From an uncultured Eggerthellaceae bacterium (GTDB lineage Bacteria; Actinomycetota; Coriobacteriia; Coriobacteriales; Eggerthellaceae), in the NCBI GenBank assembly GCA_934623455.1, contig CAKTVK010000034.1, positions 1 to 19,184 on the forward strand: a stretch of 19,184 nucleotides of DNA. The letters run 5' to 3'. The notes beneath the pieces were generated by a model, which was not told the origin of the DNA, ran no database searches, and saw only the letters and a program-made list of their open reading frames with translations. Shown in pieces: positions 8,113-15,927 of the stretch (position 1 is the stretch's first letter; every line of letters starts with the position of its first letter). The position numbers and the translations under genes were made by a program.

Positions 8113-8147
8113 ATTGTTGACAAAAGGTGGGGTAATTTGTCAACAAT
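8113..8147. promoter_or_regulatory. perfect 12-bp inverted repeat between gdhA and uvrC, candidate operator
   Basis: The arms ATTGTTGACAAA (8113-8124) and TTTGTCAACAAT (8136-8147) are exact reverse complements around an 11-bp spacer, with centres 23 bp apart, about two helix turns. Each arm is itself a near-dyad TTGT-NN-ACAA, so the site could hold two repressor dimers. It lies 172 bp upstream of the gdhA start and 72 bp upstream of the uvrC start. No T tract follows on either strand, so it does not look like a terminator. The TTGACA in each arm resembles a -35 but no -10 sits at the right distance. The binding protein is unknown. Confidence 0.6.
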
Positions 8148-8203
8148 GCGGGTGCAGGTTTTGCGGGGCATGGGTCTGTGCGCGCCATACGTGCGCGTGC
8201 GGC

Positions 8204-8212
8204 TGGTATACT
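8204..8212 (+). promoter_or_regulatory. extended -10 promoter of uvrC, probably leaderless
   Basis: TGGTATACT is a close match to the extended -10 TGnTATAAT. It ends 7 nt before the ATG at 8220, placing the transcription start at or beside the start codon. No -35 is evident and no Shine-Dalgarno sequence precedes the ATG. The arrangement is the same, to the base, as at trmFO. Confidence 0.6.
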
Positions 8213-8219
8213 AATCCGC

Positions 8220-10322
8220 ATGAAAAATACTACGGAAAACATAACCGAAAGCGCACCTGGTGACAGCATGTCAGGCGCGCTTGACGGCGCCGGGGCAAAC
8301 GGCCTTGACGGCGTCACAACAGACGGCCTCGACGGCGGTCCCAGCTGTGCTGCAGCGATCGTGCAAGAAACGCTTCAGGAAAAACTCACGCGTTTGCGTG
8401 GCGAGCTTGATAACGTGCCCACGTTGCCGGGCGTCTATCTGTGGAAAGACGCAGAAGGCGCCGTTATCTACGTTGGCAAGGCAAAACAGCTGCGCGCCCG
8501 CATGCGCCAATACGTGAACTTCCAGGACGATCGCGCGAAGATTCCGCTGCTGGTGGATCAGATTCAATCGTTCGATTACATTGTGGTGGAAAACGAGCAT
8601 GAGTCGCTTGTTTTGGAAAACAACCTGATCAAGCAATATGCGCCGTTTTTCAATGCAGACTTCAAAGACGACAAAAGTTATCCGTTCATCGCGCTCACTA
8701 CGGGAGACGTTTTCCCCGCTATCAAATATACGCGCGAGAAGCACCGCGAGGGAACAAAGTATTTCGGCCCCTTCACCGATAGTCGCGCGGCGCGTGAAAT
8801 GGTGGACATTGCGCGCCGTGTGGTGCCGCTGTGCTCCGCATCGTGCGCGGAATGGCGTCGCATCAAACGCCTGACCGATTGCGGTTCGCTTGATGCGTTT
8901 CTGGGAAACGCGGGCGTTCGTCCGTGCTTTGACAGCCATGTGGGCTTGGGGCCGGGAGCCTGCTGCGGCGGCATTACGCCCGAGCAATACAAGGAAAACG
9001 TCAAGCGTATCCAGCGGTTTTTAGCGGGCAATCACAACGAGTTTATTTCCGAGCTTACCGAGGAAATGACGCAAGCGGCTGGTGAGCTGGATTTCGAGCG
9101 TGCGGGGCGCATTAAAAGCCGCATCGATACCATCAAGTCGCTCTCGCAAAAGCAGCATGCGGTGATAGCGCAGAATCTTTTCGCCGATGTCATTGGGTTC
9201 TTCCGCGAAGAAACCATTACGGGCGTGCAGGTTTTGATGGTGCGCGAAGGACGTATCATCAACAACAACGAGTTTATCTTGAATAAAGGCACAAACATCG
9301 TTGACCAGGACTTATTGCATTCTTTTCTGTTGCGTTATTACGATGTGGCCACGTCAATTCCGCGCGAGGTGATTGTTCGCACGCTCCCCGAAGACGATGC
9401 TGCCATGAGCCAGTGGCTCACCGACAAGCTGGCAAGCAAACACGGCGCGAAAGTGCATTTCGTTGCGCCCGAAAAAGGGGAGAAAGCCGACCTTCTGAAC
9501 CTGGCGGAAACGAATGCGCGTCATGCTCTGATGCGCTATAAAGTGCGCACGAACTACGATGACCAACGCATCAATAACGCGCTCCTTCAGTTGGAAAGCG
9601 CGCTTGCCTTAGAGCGGCCGCCGCACCGCATTGAGTGCTTCGATATCTCCACGAATCACGGCTCGTACACGGTGGCATCGATGGTTGTGTTCGAAAACGG
9701 AAAGCCGGCGAAGAATCAATATCGTCGTTTCAAGATAAAAGCCCAGCTTGACGAAGCGAACGATTTCTTGTGCATGCAGGAAGTCGTGCAGCGCCGTTAT
9801 TGTGCCGAGCGTATGGAAGACCAACGTTTTGGCTCGAAACCCGACTTGATCATTCTTGACGGTGGCCGCCCGCAGCTCAATGCCGTGCTTGAGATGTTCG
9901 ATGAAATGGGCATCCACGATATCGCGTTGTGCGGCTTGGCTAAACGCGACGAAGAGCTGTTCGTGCCTTGGCAGGAAAGCGGCCCAGTGGTGCTGCCTGG
10001 CGGATCAGCATCGTTGTACCTGGTCAAGCAAGTGCGCGACGAGGCGCACCGCTTCGCCATTACGTTTCATCGCGAGCTGCGCGGGAAGGGCATGACGCTT
10101 TCCGTGCTTGACGAAATTCCCGGATTGGGACCAGTGCGCAAGAAAGCGCTGCGTAAGGAGTTCCGCTCGTTTGCGCGCTTGAAAGCGGCGTCGCTTGAGG
10201 AGCTTCAGGCGGTGCCCGGCGTGCCCGATGAGGTTGCCGAGGAGCTTTACAAGGTGCTGCGGCAGTATAATGACAAACAGGCAAGCGAACAGGAAGGAGA
10301 TTCCCATGACGATTGCGAATGA
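8220..10322 (+). CDS. uvrC: excinuclease ABC subunit C (UvrC)
   Basis: UvrC makes the two incisions around a lesion in nucleotide excision repair. The 700-residue protein has the GIY-YIG 3' nuclease (LPGVYLWKD 69-77, IYVGKAKQLRARM 83-95), a UvrB-binding UVR helix pair (about residues 275-310), an RNase H-like 5' nuclease with Asp475 (CFDIS) and Asp547 (ILDGGRPQL), and a C-terminal helix-hairpin-helix region (IPGLGPVRKKAL to the end). Two things are odd. About 50 residues precede the usual start and include an 8-residue repeat (20-43). The Fe-S cysteine region is changed: C205, C209, C221, C236, C248 and C249 are present, with an extra ~19 residues between the first two canonical positions and Gly244 where the third cysteine is expected. 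Start ATG 8220 is chosen because of the extended -10 placed 7 nt before it; an upstream ATG at 8178 lies ahead of that promoter. It overlaps rapZ by 17 nt and probably heads the unit uvrC-rapZ-yvcK-whiA. Confidence 0.95.
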   Translation: MKNTTENITESAPGDSMSGALDGAGANGLDGVTTDGLDGGPSCAAAIVQETLQEKLTRLRGELDNVPTLPGVYLWKDAEGAVIYVGKAKQLRARMRQYVNFQDDRAKIPLLVDQIQSFDYIVVENEHESLVLENNLIKQYAPFFNADFKDDKSYPFIALTTGDVFPAIKYTREKHREGTKYFGPFTDSRAAREMVDIARRVVPLCSASCAEWRRIKRLTDCGSLDAFLGNAGVRPCFDSHVGLGPGACCGGITPEQYKENVKRIQRFLAGNHNEFISELTEEMTQAAGELDFERAGRIKSRIDTIKSLSQKQHAVIAQNLFADVIGFFREETITGVQVLMVREGRIINNNEFILNKGTNIVDQDLLHSFLLRYYDVATSIPREVIVRTLPEDDAAMSQWLTDKLASKHGAKVHFVAPEKGEKADLLNLAETNARHALMRYKVRTNYDDQRINNALLQLESALALERPPHRIECFDISTNHGSYTVASMVVFENGKPAKNQYRRFKIKAQLDEANDFLCMQEVVQRRYCAERMEDQRFGSKPDLIILDGGRPQLNAVLEMFDEMGIHDIALCGLAKRDEELFVPWQESGPVVLPGGSASLYLVKQVRDEAHRFAITFHRELRGKGMTLSVLDEIPGLGPVRKKALRKEFRSFARLKAASLEELQAVPGVPDEVAEELYKVLRQYNDKQASEQEGDSHDDCE
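8277..8348 (+). repeat. three 24-bp in-frame tandem repeats in the uvrC 5' end
   Basis: Units at 8277-8300, 8301-8324 and 8325-8348 each begin with a version of GSCYTBGACGGC and encode A/G-L-D-G plus four variable residues (ALDGAGAN, GLDGVTTD, GLDGGPSC). The first halves are strongly conserved; the second halves have diverged, most in unit three. They fall in a low-complexity extension ahead of the GIY-YIG domain. Confidence 0.7.
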
Positions 10323-11346
10323 CAATATAACGGGCGCCCCGAAAAAGCAGGGCGTTTCCGACCAGCGCTCGAGCGAGGCGCAGCATGTGGAAAGCGTTGT
10401 CGAAGAAAATAAAATGCCGAATCTTGTGATTATCACGGGTATGAGCGGCGCGGGTCGCACGGAAGCGATGCACGTGTTCGAAGACATGGGCTATTTCTGC
10501 GTGGACAACCTGCCGGCACCTTTGATTGCCGATCTTGTTGATTTGCGCGCGCCCGACGCTCAAGGCGCTCAGAAAACCTATACGGCGGTGGTGTGCGATG
10601 CGCGCAACCATATTTACTTCGAAAAACTCACGCATATCATCTCTGAGCTGGACAAAAAAGGCGTGGATTACCGCATCGTATTCCTTGATGCCGCCGATGA
10701 AAAGCTGGTTTCGCGCTATAAATCGTCGCGCCGCAGACATCCGCTGTGCGATGACGGTTCTAGCATTGGCCAGGGCATTGTCCGCGAGCGCATGCTGCTT
10801 TCTTCGGTTGCGAAGCGCGCCGATTACATCATCGATACAACCGATATGTTGCCTGCTCAGCTACATAATCGGTTGCGCACCCTTTTCGGAAGCGAAGAAA
10901 CGCGCAAGACGTTGAGCGTTTCGGTCTATTCGTTCGGCTTCAAGCACGGCGCCCCCACCGATGCCGACGTGGTGATTGACGTGCGCTTCCTTCCGAACCC
11001 GTATTACGATCCCGAGTTGAAGAACCTTACCGGTTTGGATGATCCGGTGCGCAAATTCGTCATGGATTGCCCCGAAACCGAACTTTTCAAGAAACGTTGG
11101 TTTGACCTGCTTGATTGCGTTATGCCCGGCTATGTTTCCGAAGGCAAGCAGCAGCTTGCGATTGCCGTGGGCTGCACAGGCGGTCAGCACCGAAGCGTTG
11201 CGCTGGCGGAAGCAACGGGCGATTATCTGAAAACGCACGGTTATCGCGTCAGCGTTGCGCACCGCGACCTTATGAAGGCGGAAACCGCGGCCTCGCGCCG
11301 CGTGAAGGAAGACGGCGGCGTTGATACGCTTCCCCATAACAGGTAA
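10306..11346 (+). CDS. rapZ: RapZ/YvcJ-family nucleotide-binding protein
   Basis: RapZ proteins bind nucleotides and, in E. coli, glucosamine-6-phosphate, and steer the small-RNA control of GlmS; in Bacillus (YvcJ) and Actinobacteria the role is less clear. The 346-residue protein has an N-terminal P-loop GMSGAGRT (45-52) in which the usual Lys is Arg51, as in other actinobacterial members, then DMGYFCVDNLP (60-70), a Walker-B-like FLDA and SRRRHPL. The C-terminal domain ends with the signature GCTGGQHRS (289-297). The start at 10306 lies 5 nt after AGGAAGGAGA, within the end of uvrC (17-nt overlap). That gives ~36 residues before the normal N-terminus (MPNLVIITG); a later ATG at 10414 has no good ribosome site. 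yvcK follows after 9 nt. Partnering with YvcK suggests amino-sugar or cell-wall precursor control. Confidence 0.93.
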   Translation: MTIANDNITGAPKKQGVSDQRSSEAQHVESVVEENKMPNLVIITGMSGAGRTEAMHVFEDMGYFCVDNLPAPLIADLVDLRAPDAQGAQKTYTAVVCDARNHIYFEKLTHIISELDKKGVDYRIVFLDAADEKLVSRYKSSRRRHPLCDDGSSIGQGIVRERMLLSSVAKRADYIIDTTDMLPAQLHNRLRTLFGSEETRKTLSVSVYSFGFKHGAPTDADVVIDVRFLPNPYYDPELKNLTGLDDPVRKFVMDCPETELFKKRWFDLLDCVMPGYVSEGKQQLAIAVGCTGGQHRSVALAEATGDYLKTHGYRVSVAHRDLMKAETAASRRVKEDGGVDTLPHNR

Positions 11347-11355
11347 GGATGCGTT

Positions 11356-12537
11356 ATGCCATTGTCTCATTTCACTCATGATCCATCGTTGACGTCCCAG
11401 TTCAAGCCGTTGACGCATGCGAAACACGAAAGCGAGCCATCGGCTGGCAACCCGCTTGCGGGCAAGCGCGCCGTTGTAGTAGGCGGCGGCACGGGCGCCC
11501 CCATGTCCATTCGCTGCCTTTTGAGCCTGAACTGCCAGGTAAACGCCGTGGTAGCCATGGCAGACGATGGCGGCTCCACTGGCGAGCTGCGCAAACAAGC
11601 GGGTGTGACGCCTCCAGGCGATGTTCGTAAGTGCTTGGCGGCATTTGCGGCGCACCCCGAAGATACGTTCGCGCAGGCGTTCAAATATCGTTTCCCGTTT
11701 GCGGATAACCATGCGTTGGGGAATTTGCTGCTTGCTGCGTTGGAAGATGCTTCGGGTTCTTTCCCCGAGGCCATTGAGATTTGCGAGCATCTTCTTCAAG
11801 CGCGTGGTCATGTGCTGCCGTCCACGCTCACCCATGTCGAGCTTGCGGCGTCTACGTGTCAGGGGCACGAGGTGCGCGGGCAGGCGTGCGCATGCCATTC
11901 GTCGGAGCCGCTGAATCGTGCGTGGCTGCATGCAACGCGCGAAGGGGAGCGCATTGAGCCGTATGAGCCGGCGCTTGACGCGTTGCGCAAAGCGGATTTC
12001 ATTGTTTTAGGCCCCGGCTCGCTGTTCACTTCGGTTATCGCAAACCTTTTGGTGCCGGGCATTGCGAAGGCGATTTGTGAATCGAACGCGTACGTGATAT
12101 ATGTGAGCTCCATTTCTGATGCGCAAGGCGAAACGCGTGGATTTGGCGTGAAAGACCAGGTGGAAGCGTTGCAGATGCACGGTATGGGTTCGCGAATCAA
12201 TTGCGTTTTGGCCGATGCGCCTCGTTCGGGCGCCCAAGCGAGTTTTCCCCAGGGAATGCGCCGCGTTTCCTTGGGGCCCGATGATCGCGCGTTTCTCAGG
12301 GAGCAGGGAATTGCATACATGACCAGGGATTTCTACAACTTTGAACACCCCGGTTGGCATAGCGTTTCCGTGTTGCGCAGTGCGTTGGGCAAATCCATGG
12401 GCAAGGCGCTTGAGCGTGCGGTGTCTCAGTCCGCAAGTTGTGCTGCGTCGCAGACACCGGGTCGTGCAACGCAGCAAGCGCAGGCTTCCCAGCAGCGCCT
12501 TCGTGCAAGAAAGACGTTGGGGAAGGCGCAGAAATAA
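11356..12537 (+). CDS. yvcK: YvcK/GlmR family protein (CofD-like)
   Basis: YvcK (GlmR in Bacillus, CuvA in mycobacteria) is a CofD-fold cytosolic protein that binds UDP-sugars and supports cell-wall precursor synthesis and growth on gluconeogenic carbon. Family motifs run in order: GGGTG (43-47), MADDGGSTGELR (68-79), PPGDVRKCLAAF (86-97), NHALGNLLLAAL, LGPGSLFTSVIANLLV and GETRGFGVKDQVEAL. The 393 residues exceed the usual ~310-330: about 36 residues precede the first strand, and a tail of ~45 residues after the conserved core is rich in Ala, Gln, Ser and basic residues. The start ATG 11356 lies 6 nt after GGTAAGGA. The stop shares its last base with the whiA start (TAATG), so the two are translationally coupled. 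Confidence 0.94.
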   Translation: MPLSHFTHDPSLTSQFKPLTHAKHESEPSAGNPLAGKRAVVVGGGTGAPMSIRCLLSLNCQVNAVVAMADDGGSTGELRKQAGVTPPGDVRKCLAAFAAHPEDTFAQAFKYRFPFADNHALGNLLLAALEDASGSFPEAIEICEHLLQARGHVLPSTLTHVELAASTCQGHEVRGQACACHSSEPLNRAWLHATREGERIEPYEPALDALRKADFIVLGPGSLFTSVIANLLVPGIAKAICESNAYVIYVSSISDAQGETRGFGVKDQVEALQMHGMGSRINCVLADAPRSGAQASFPQGMRRVSLGPDDRAFLREQGIAYMTRDFYNFEHPGWHSVSVLRSALGKSMGKALERAVSQSASCAASQTPGRATQQAQASQQRLRARKTLGKAQK

Positions 12538-13478
12538 TGGCGTTTACTTCCGATGTTAAAGATGAGCTTTCGCACGTGCGCCCTGTGTGCACGCATTGTC
12601 AGCGCGCCACGCTTGCGGCGCTGGTACGCATTGACGGCACGCTGTATTTGAGCGGTTCGGGCAAGTACCGTTTGGAAGTGGTGACCGATTCCGTGAGCAT
12701 TGCGCGCTTGACCAAGCAGCTGCTCAACGATATTTACGACTTGCAAACGAATCTTACGATTCGCCGAAGCGTTTTGCATCAAACGCCAAACTACCTGATA
12801 GAAGCACCGTATCAACCGCGTCTTGAGCAGTCGCTACGCGATATGGGCGTTCTTTCCGAATCGGGCGGTTTGGAAATGCATTTGCGTCCCTCTATCATCA
12901 AGAAGGAATGCTGCGCCGCGGCGTATCTGCGCGGGGCGTTTCTGGGCAGCGGCTTCATTGCAAATCCGAAGGGCAACTATCACTTCGAGATTACATTTGC
13001 CGCCGAGCCTATTGCCGAAGACGTTGCGCGCATCTTCACGGAAAAAGGCATTCCTGCGCGCATTTCGCGCCGACGCAACACCTACATCGTCTACCTGAAA
13101 AGCGGCGATGCCATTGCGGACTTCCTTGCGTTCACGGGTGCACACACCAGTGCGCTGCATTTCGAGGACGCGCGCCTTTACAAGAGCATCCGCAACGACG
13201 CGAACCGTGCGACGAACGCGGAAATTGCGAACCAACGCAAAACGGTGAACGCATTTTTGGAGTTTCAGGAAGCGGTCGAGCAGATTCGCCAAGCAGAAGC
13301 CATGGGCAAGCTTTCGCCCGCTTTGCGCGAAATCATCCGTCTTCGCCTGGCGCATCCCGATGCGTCGCTTAAGGCGTTGGGCGAAATGCTTGATCCGCCG
13401 CTTTCCAAGTCCGCCATCGCTCATCGCGTTCAGCGTATTCTGGATTTTGCCCATGATTTGAAACGCTCGCAGGTTTGA
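12537..13478 (+). CDS. whiA: WhiA, LAGLIDADG-fold DNA-binding regulator
   Basis: WhiA is a transcription factor that works with WhiB in Streptomyces sporulation and affects cell division in Bacillus; it is kept in non-sporulating Gram-positives. The 313-residue protein has the WhiA N-terminal segment (FTSDVKDELSHVRP), a degenerate LAGLIDADG-like core (AAYLRGAFLGSGFIANP at ~125-141) and a C-terminal helix-turn-helix (LREIIRLRLAHPDASLKALG to the end). Length is normal. The frame is open upstream, but ATG 12537 overlaps the yvcK stop as TAATG, follows GGGGAAGG, and gives the conserved N-terminus. It is the last gene of the uvrC-rapZ-yvcK-whiA unit, 129 bp before gap. The core lacks acidic LAGLIDADG residues, so no nuclease activity is expected. 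Confidence 0.95.
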   Translation: MAFTSDVKDELSHVRPVCTHCQRATLAALVRIDGTLYLSGSGKYRLEVVTDSVSIARLTKQLLNDIYDLQTNLTIRRSVLHQTPNYLIEAPYQPRLEQSLRDMGVLSESGGLEMHLRPSIIKKECCAAAYLRGAFLGSGFIANPKGNYHFEITFAAEPIAEDVARIFTEKGIPARISRRRNTYIVYLKSGDAIADFLAFTGAHTSALHFEDARLYKSIRNDANRATNAEIANQRKTVNAFLEFQEAVEQIRQAEAMGKLSPALREIIRLRLAHPDASLKALGEMLDPPLSKSAIAHRVQRILDFAHDLKRSQV

Positions 13479-13580
13479 TGCTTGCGCGTTCGCGCTTTCG
13501 TGGTAACGTTGGAGGGTAGGTAAACTGCAGGGGTGAATTGCGCGTTAGGGCGCACGCATCCCATGGCAAACCAAACTGTT

Positions 13581-13600
13581 TATAATCCTTATGAAAGGGG
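13581..13600 (+). promoter_or_regulatory. gap promoter -10 and ribosome site
   Basis: A perfect TATAAT (13581-13586) with TG at 13577-13578 lies just before the strong ribosome site AAAGGGG (13594-13600) and ATG 13608. No good -35 is seen at 16-19 bp. The predicted leader is only ~15 nt. Two short GC-rich dyads precede it (13484-13495; TGCGC/GCGCA at 13539-13554) without T tracts, so no clear whiA terminator is present. Confidence 0.6.
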
Positions 13601-13607
13601 AAAAGAC

Positions 13608-14609
<1,002 letters not shown>

Positions 14610-14621
14610 AATGCAACCAGG

Positions 14622-14654
14622 TGCGCCGTCCGGTTGGGCGGCGCATTGCTTTTT
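14622..14654 (+). terminator. terminator-like hairpin between gap and pgk, possible attenuator
   Basis: The arms TGCGCCG (14622-14628) and CGGCGCA (14639-14645) form a 7-bp GC-rich stem, loop 10 nt, followed by TTGCTTTTT (14646-14654). It sits in the 69-bp gap/pgk intergenic region, before the pgk ribosome site at 14668. It could end part of the gap transcripts or set a processing point, making gap more abundant than pgk. The interrupted T tract suggests incomplete termination. Confidence 0.55.
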
Positions 14655-14678
14655 CGGGATGATTTTCAGGAGGGTTTA

Positions 14679-15866
14679 ATGTCTGATATTCAAACTATCG
14701 AATCTCTTGCGCCGCAGGGCAAGCGCGTGCTGGTGCGTGTGGATTTCAACGTGCCCTTGAAAGAAGGTGTGGTTACCGACGACACGCGCATCAAGGCTGC
14801 GCTGCCAACCATCAAATACCTGGTCGATGCCGGGGCTAAGGTCATTCTTATGTCCCATTTGGGCCGTCCGAAGGGCGAAGGCTACGAGGAAGCGTATTCC
14901 CTGGCTCCCGTAGCTGCTTATCTGACGAAAATGGTGGATGCTCCCGTTTCGTTTGCCACCGATACGGTGGGTGCCGATGCGCAGGAAAAGATTGCCCACA
15001 TGAACGATGGCGACATTGTTTTGCTGGAAAATCTTCGCTTCGACAAGCGCGAGAAGAAAAACGACGAAGGCTTCTGCCGCGAGCTTGCTGCGCTGGGCGA
15101 TGCGTATGTAAACGATGCATTTGGCACGGCGCATCGCGCGCATGCCTCTACGGCGGGCGTTGCAGCGCTGCTTCCCGCGTATGCCGGCTTCTTGCTTAGC
15201 AAGGAAGTATCCACGTTGGGTGGCATGCTTGAACAGCCGAAACGTCCGTTCGTTGCTATTCTGGGCGGCTCGAAAGTATCCGATAAGATCAAGGTAATCG
15301 ATGCGCTTATTGACACATGCGATACGCTTATCATTGGCGGCGGCATGTGCTTTACGTTCCTTTTGGCGCAGGGCAAGACGGTCGGCACTTCGCTTAAAGA
15401 AGACGAATGGGTTGAACGCGCATCCGAAATGCTCCAAAAAGCAAAGGATAAGGGCGTGGCGCTGCTTCTGCCTTCCGATGTTGTGGTGGCAGACAAGTTC
15501 GCTGAAGATGCGCGCACGGAAACCGTTTCCGTTGATGGCATTCCCCAGGACATGATGGGTCTTGATATTGGCCCCGAAACGGCTAAGGCGTATGCGGATG
15601 CCATTGCGCAGGCGAAGACCGTGTTCTGGAACGGACCTATGGGTGTTTTCGAGATGAAGGCATTCGAGGAAGGCACGAAGCAGGTTGCCCTGGCGGTTGC
15701 CGCCAACGCGGAAGCCGATACGATCATCGGTGGCGGCGATAGCGTTGCTGCGGTGAACAAGTTCGACCTTGCATCGAAGATGACGTTTATTTCCACGGGC
15801 GGCGGCGCTTCCATGGAACTCGTTCAGGGCGAAAAGCTCCCGGGCGTTGAGGCGCTGCGCAAATAA
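14679..15866 (+). CDS. pgk: phosphoglycerate kinase
   Basis: The enzyme transfers phosphate from 1,3-bisphosphoglycerate to ADP. The 395-residue protein has the N-terminal substrate motif RVDFNVPL, MSHLGRPKG, LLENLRF and NDAFGTAHRAHAS, then the nucleotide-binding half with LGGSKVSDKI, IIGGGMCFTFL, FWNGPMGVFE, IGGGDSVAAV and STGGGASME, ending ...LPGVEALRK. Length is normal. ATG 14679 follows AGGAGGG by 4 nt; the open frame further upstream covers the hairpin and has no ribosome site. tpiA follows after 61 bp containing two short weak inverted repeats (TTGTC/GACAA at 15867-15886; ATTGCG/CGCAAT at 15892-15914). Confidence 0.98.
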   Translation: MSDIQTIESLAPQGKRVLVRVDFNVPLKEGVVTDDTRIKAALPTIKYLVDAGAKVILMSHLGRPKGEGYEEAYSLAPVAAYLTKMVDAPVSFATDTVGADAQEKIAHMNDGDIVLLENLRFDKREKKNDEGFCRELAALGDAYVNDAFGTAHRAHASTAGVAALLPAYAGFLLSKEVSTLGGMLEQPKRPFVAILGGSKVSDKIKVIDALIDTCDTLIIGGGMCFTFLLAQGKTVGTSLKEDEWVERASEMLQKAKDKGVALLLPSDVVVADKFAEDARTETVSVDGIPQDMMGLDIGPETAKAYADAIAQAKTVFWNGPMGVFEMKAFEEGTKQVALAVAANAEADTIIGGGDSVAAVNKFDLASKMTFISTGGGASMELVQGEKLPGVEALRK

Positions 15867-15927
15867 TTGTCCGACTGTTGCGACAAGCGAGATTGCGGTG
15901 GGCAAAATCGCAATGAACAGGAGAAAC

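Noticed and set aside
8118..8143. TTGACA in each arm of the inverted repeat as -35 elements
   Set aside because: No -10-like hexamer lies 16-19 bp away on either strand.
13481..13554. Terminator after whiA
   Set aside because: Two small GC dyads exist but neither has a T tract worth the name, so I cannot call one.
13533..13607. Upstream in-frame starts for gap (GTG 13533, ATG 13563)
   Set aside because: Both lie before the predicted -10 (13581) and lack a ribosome site; ATG 13608 fits the family.
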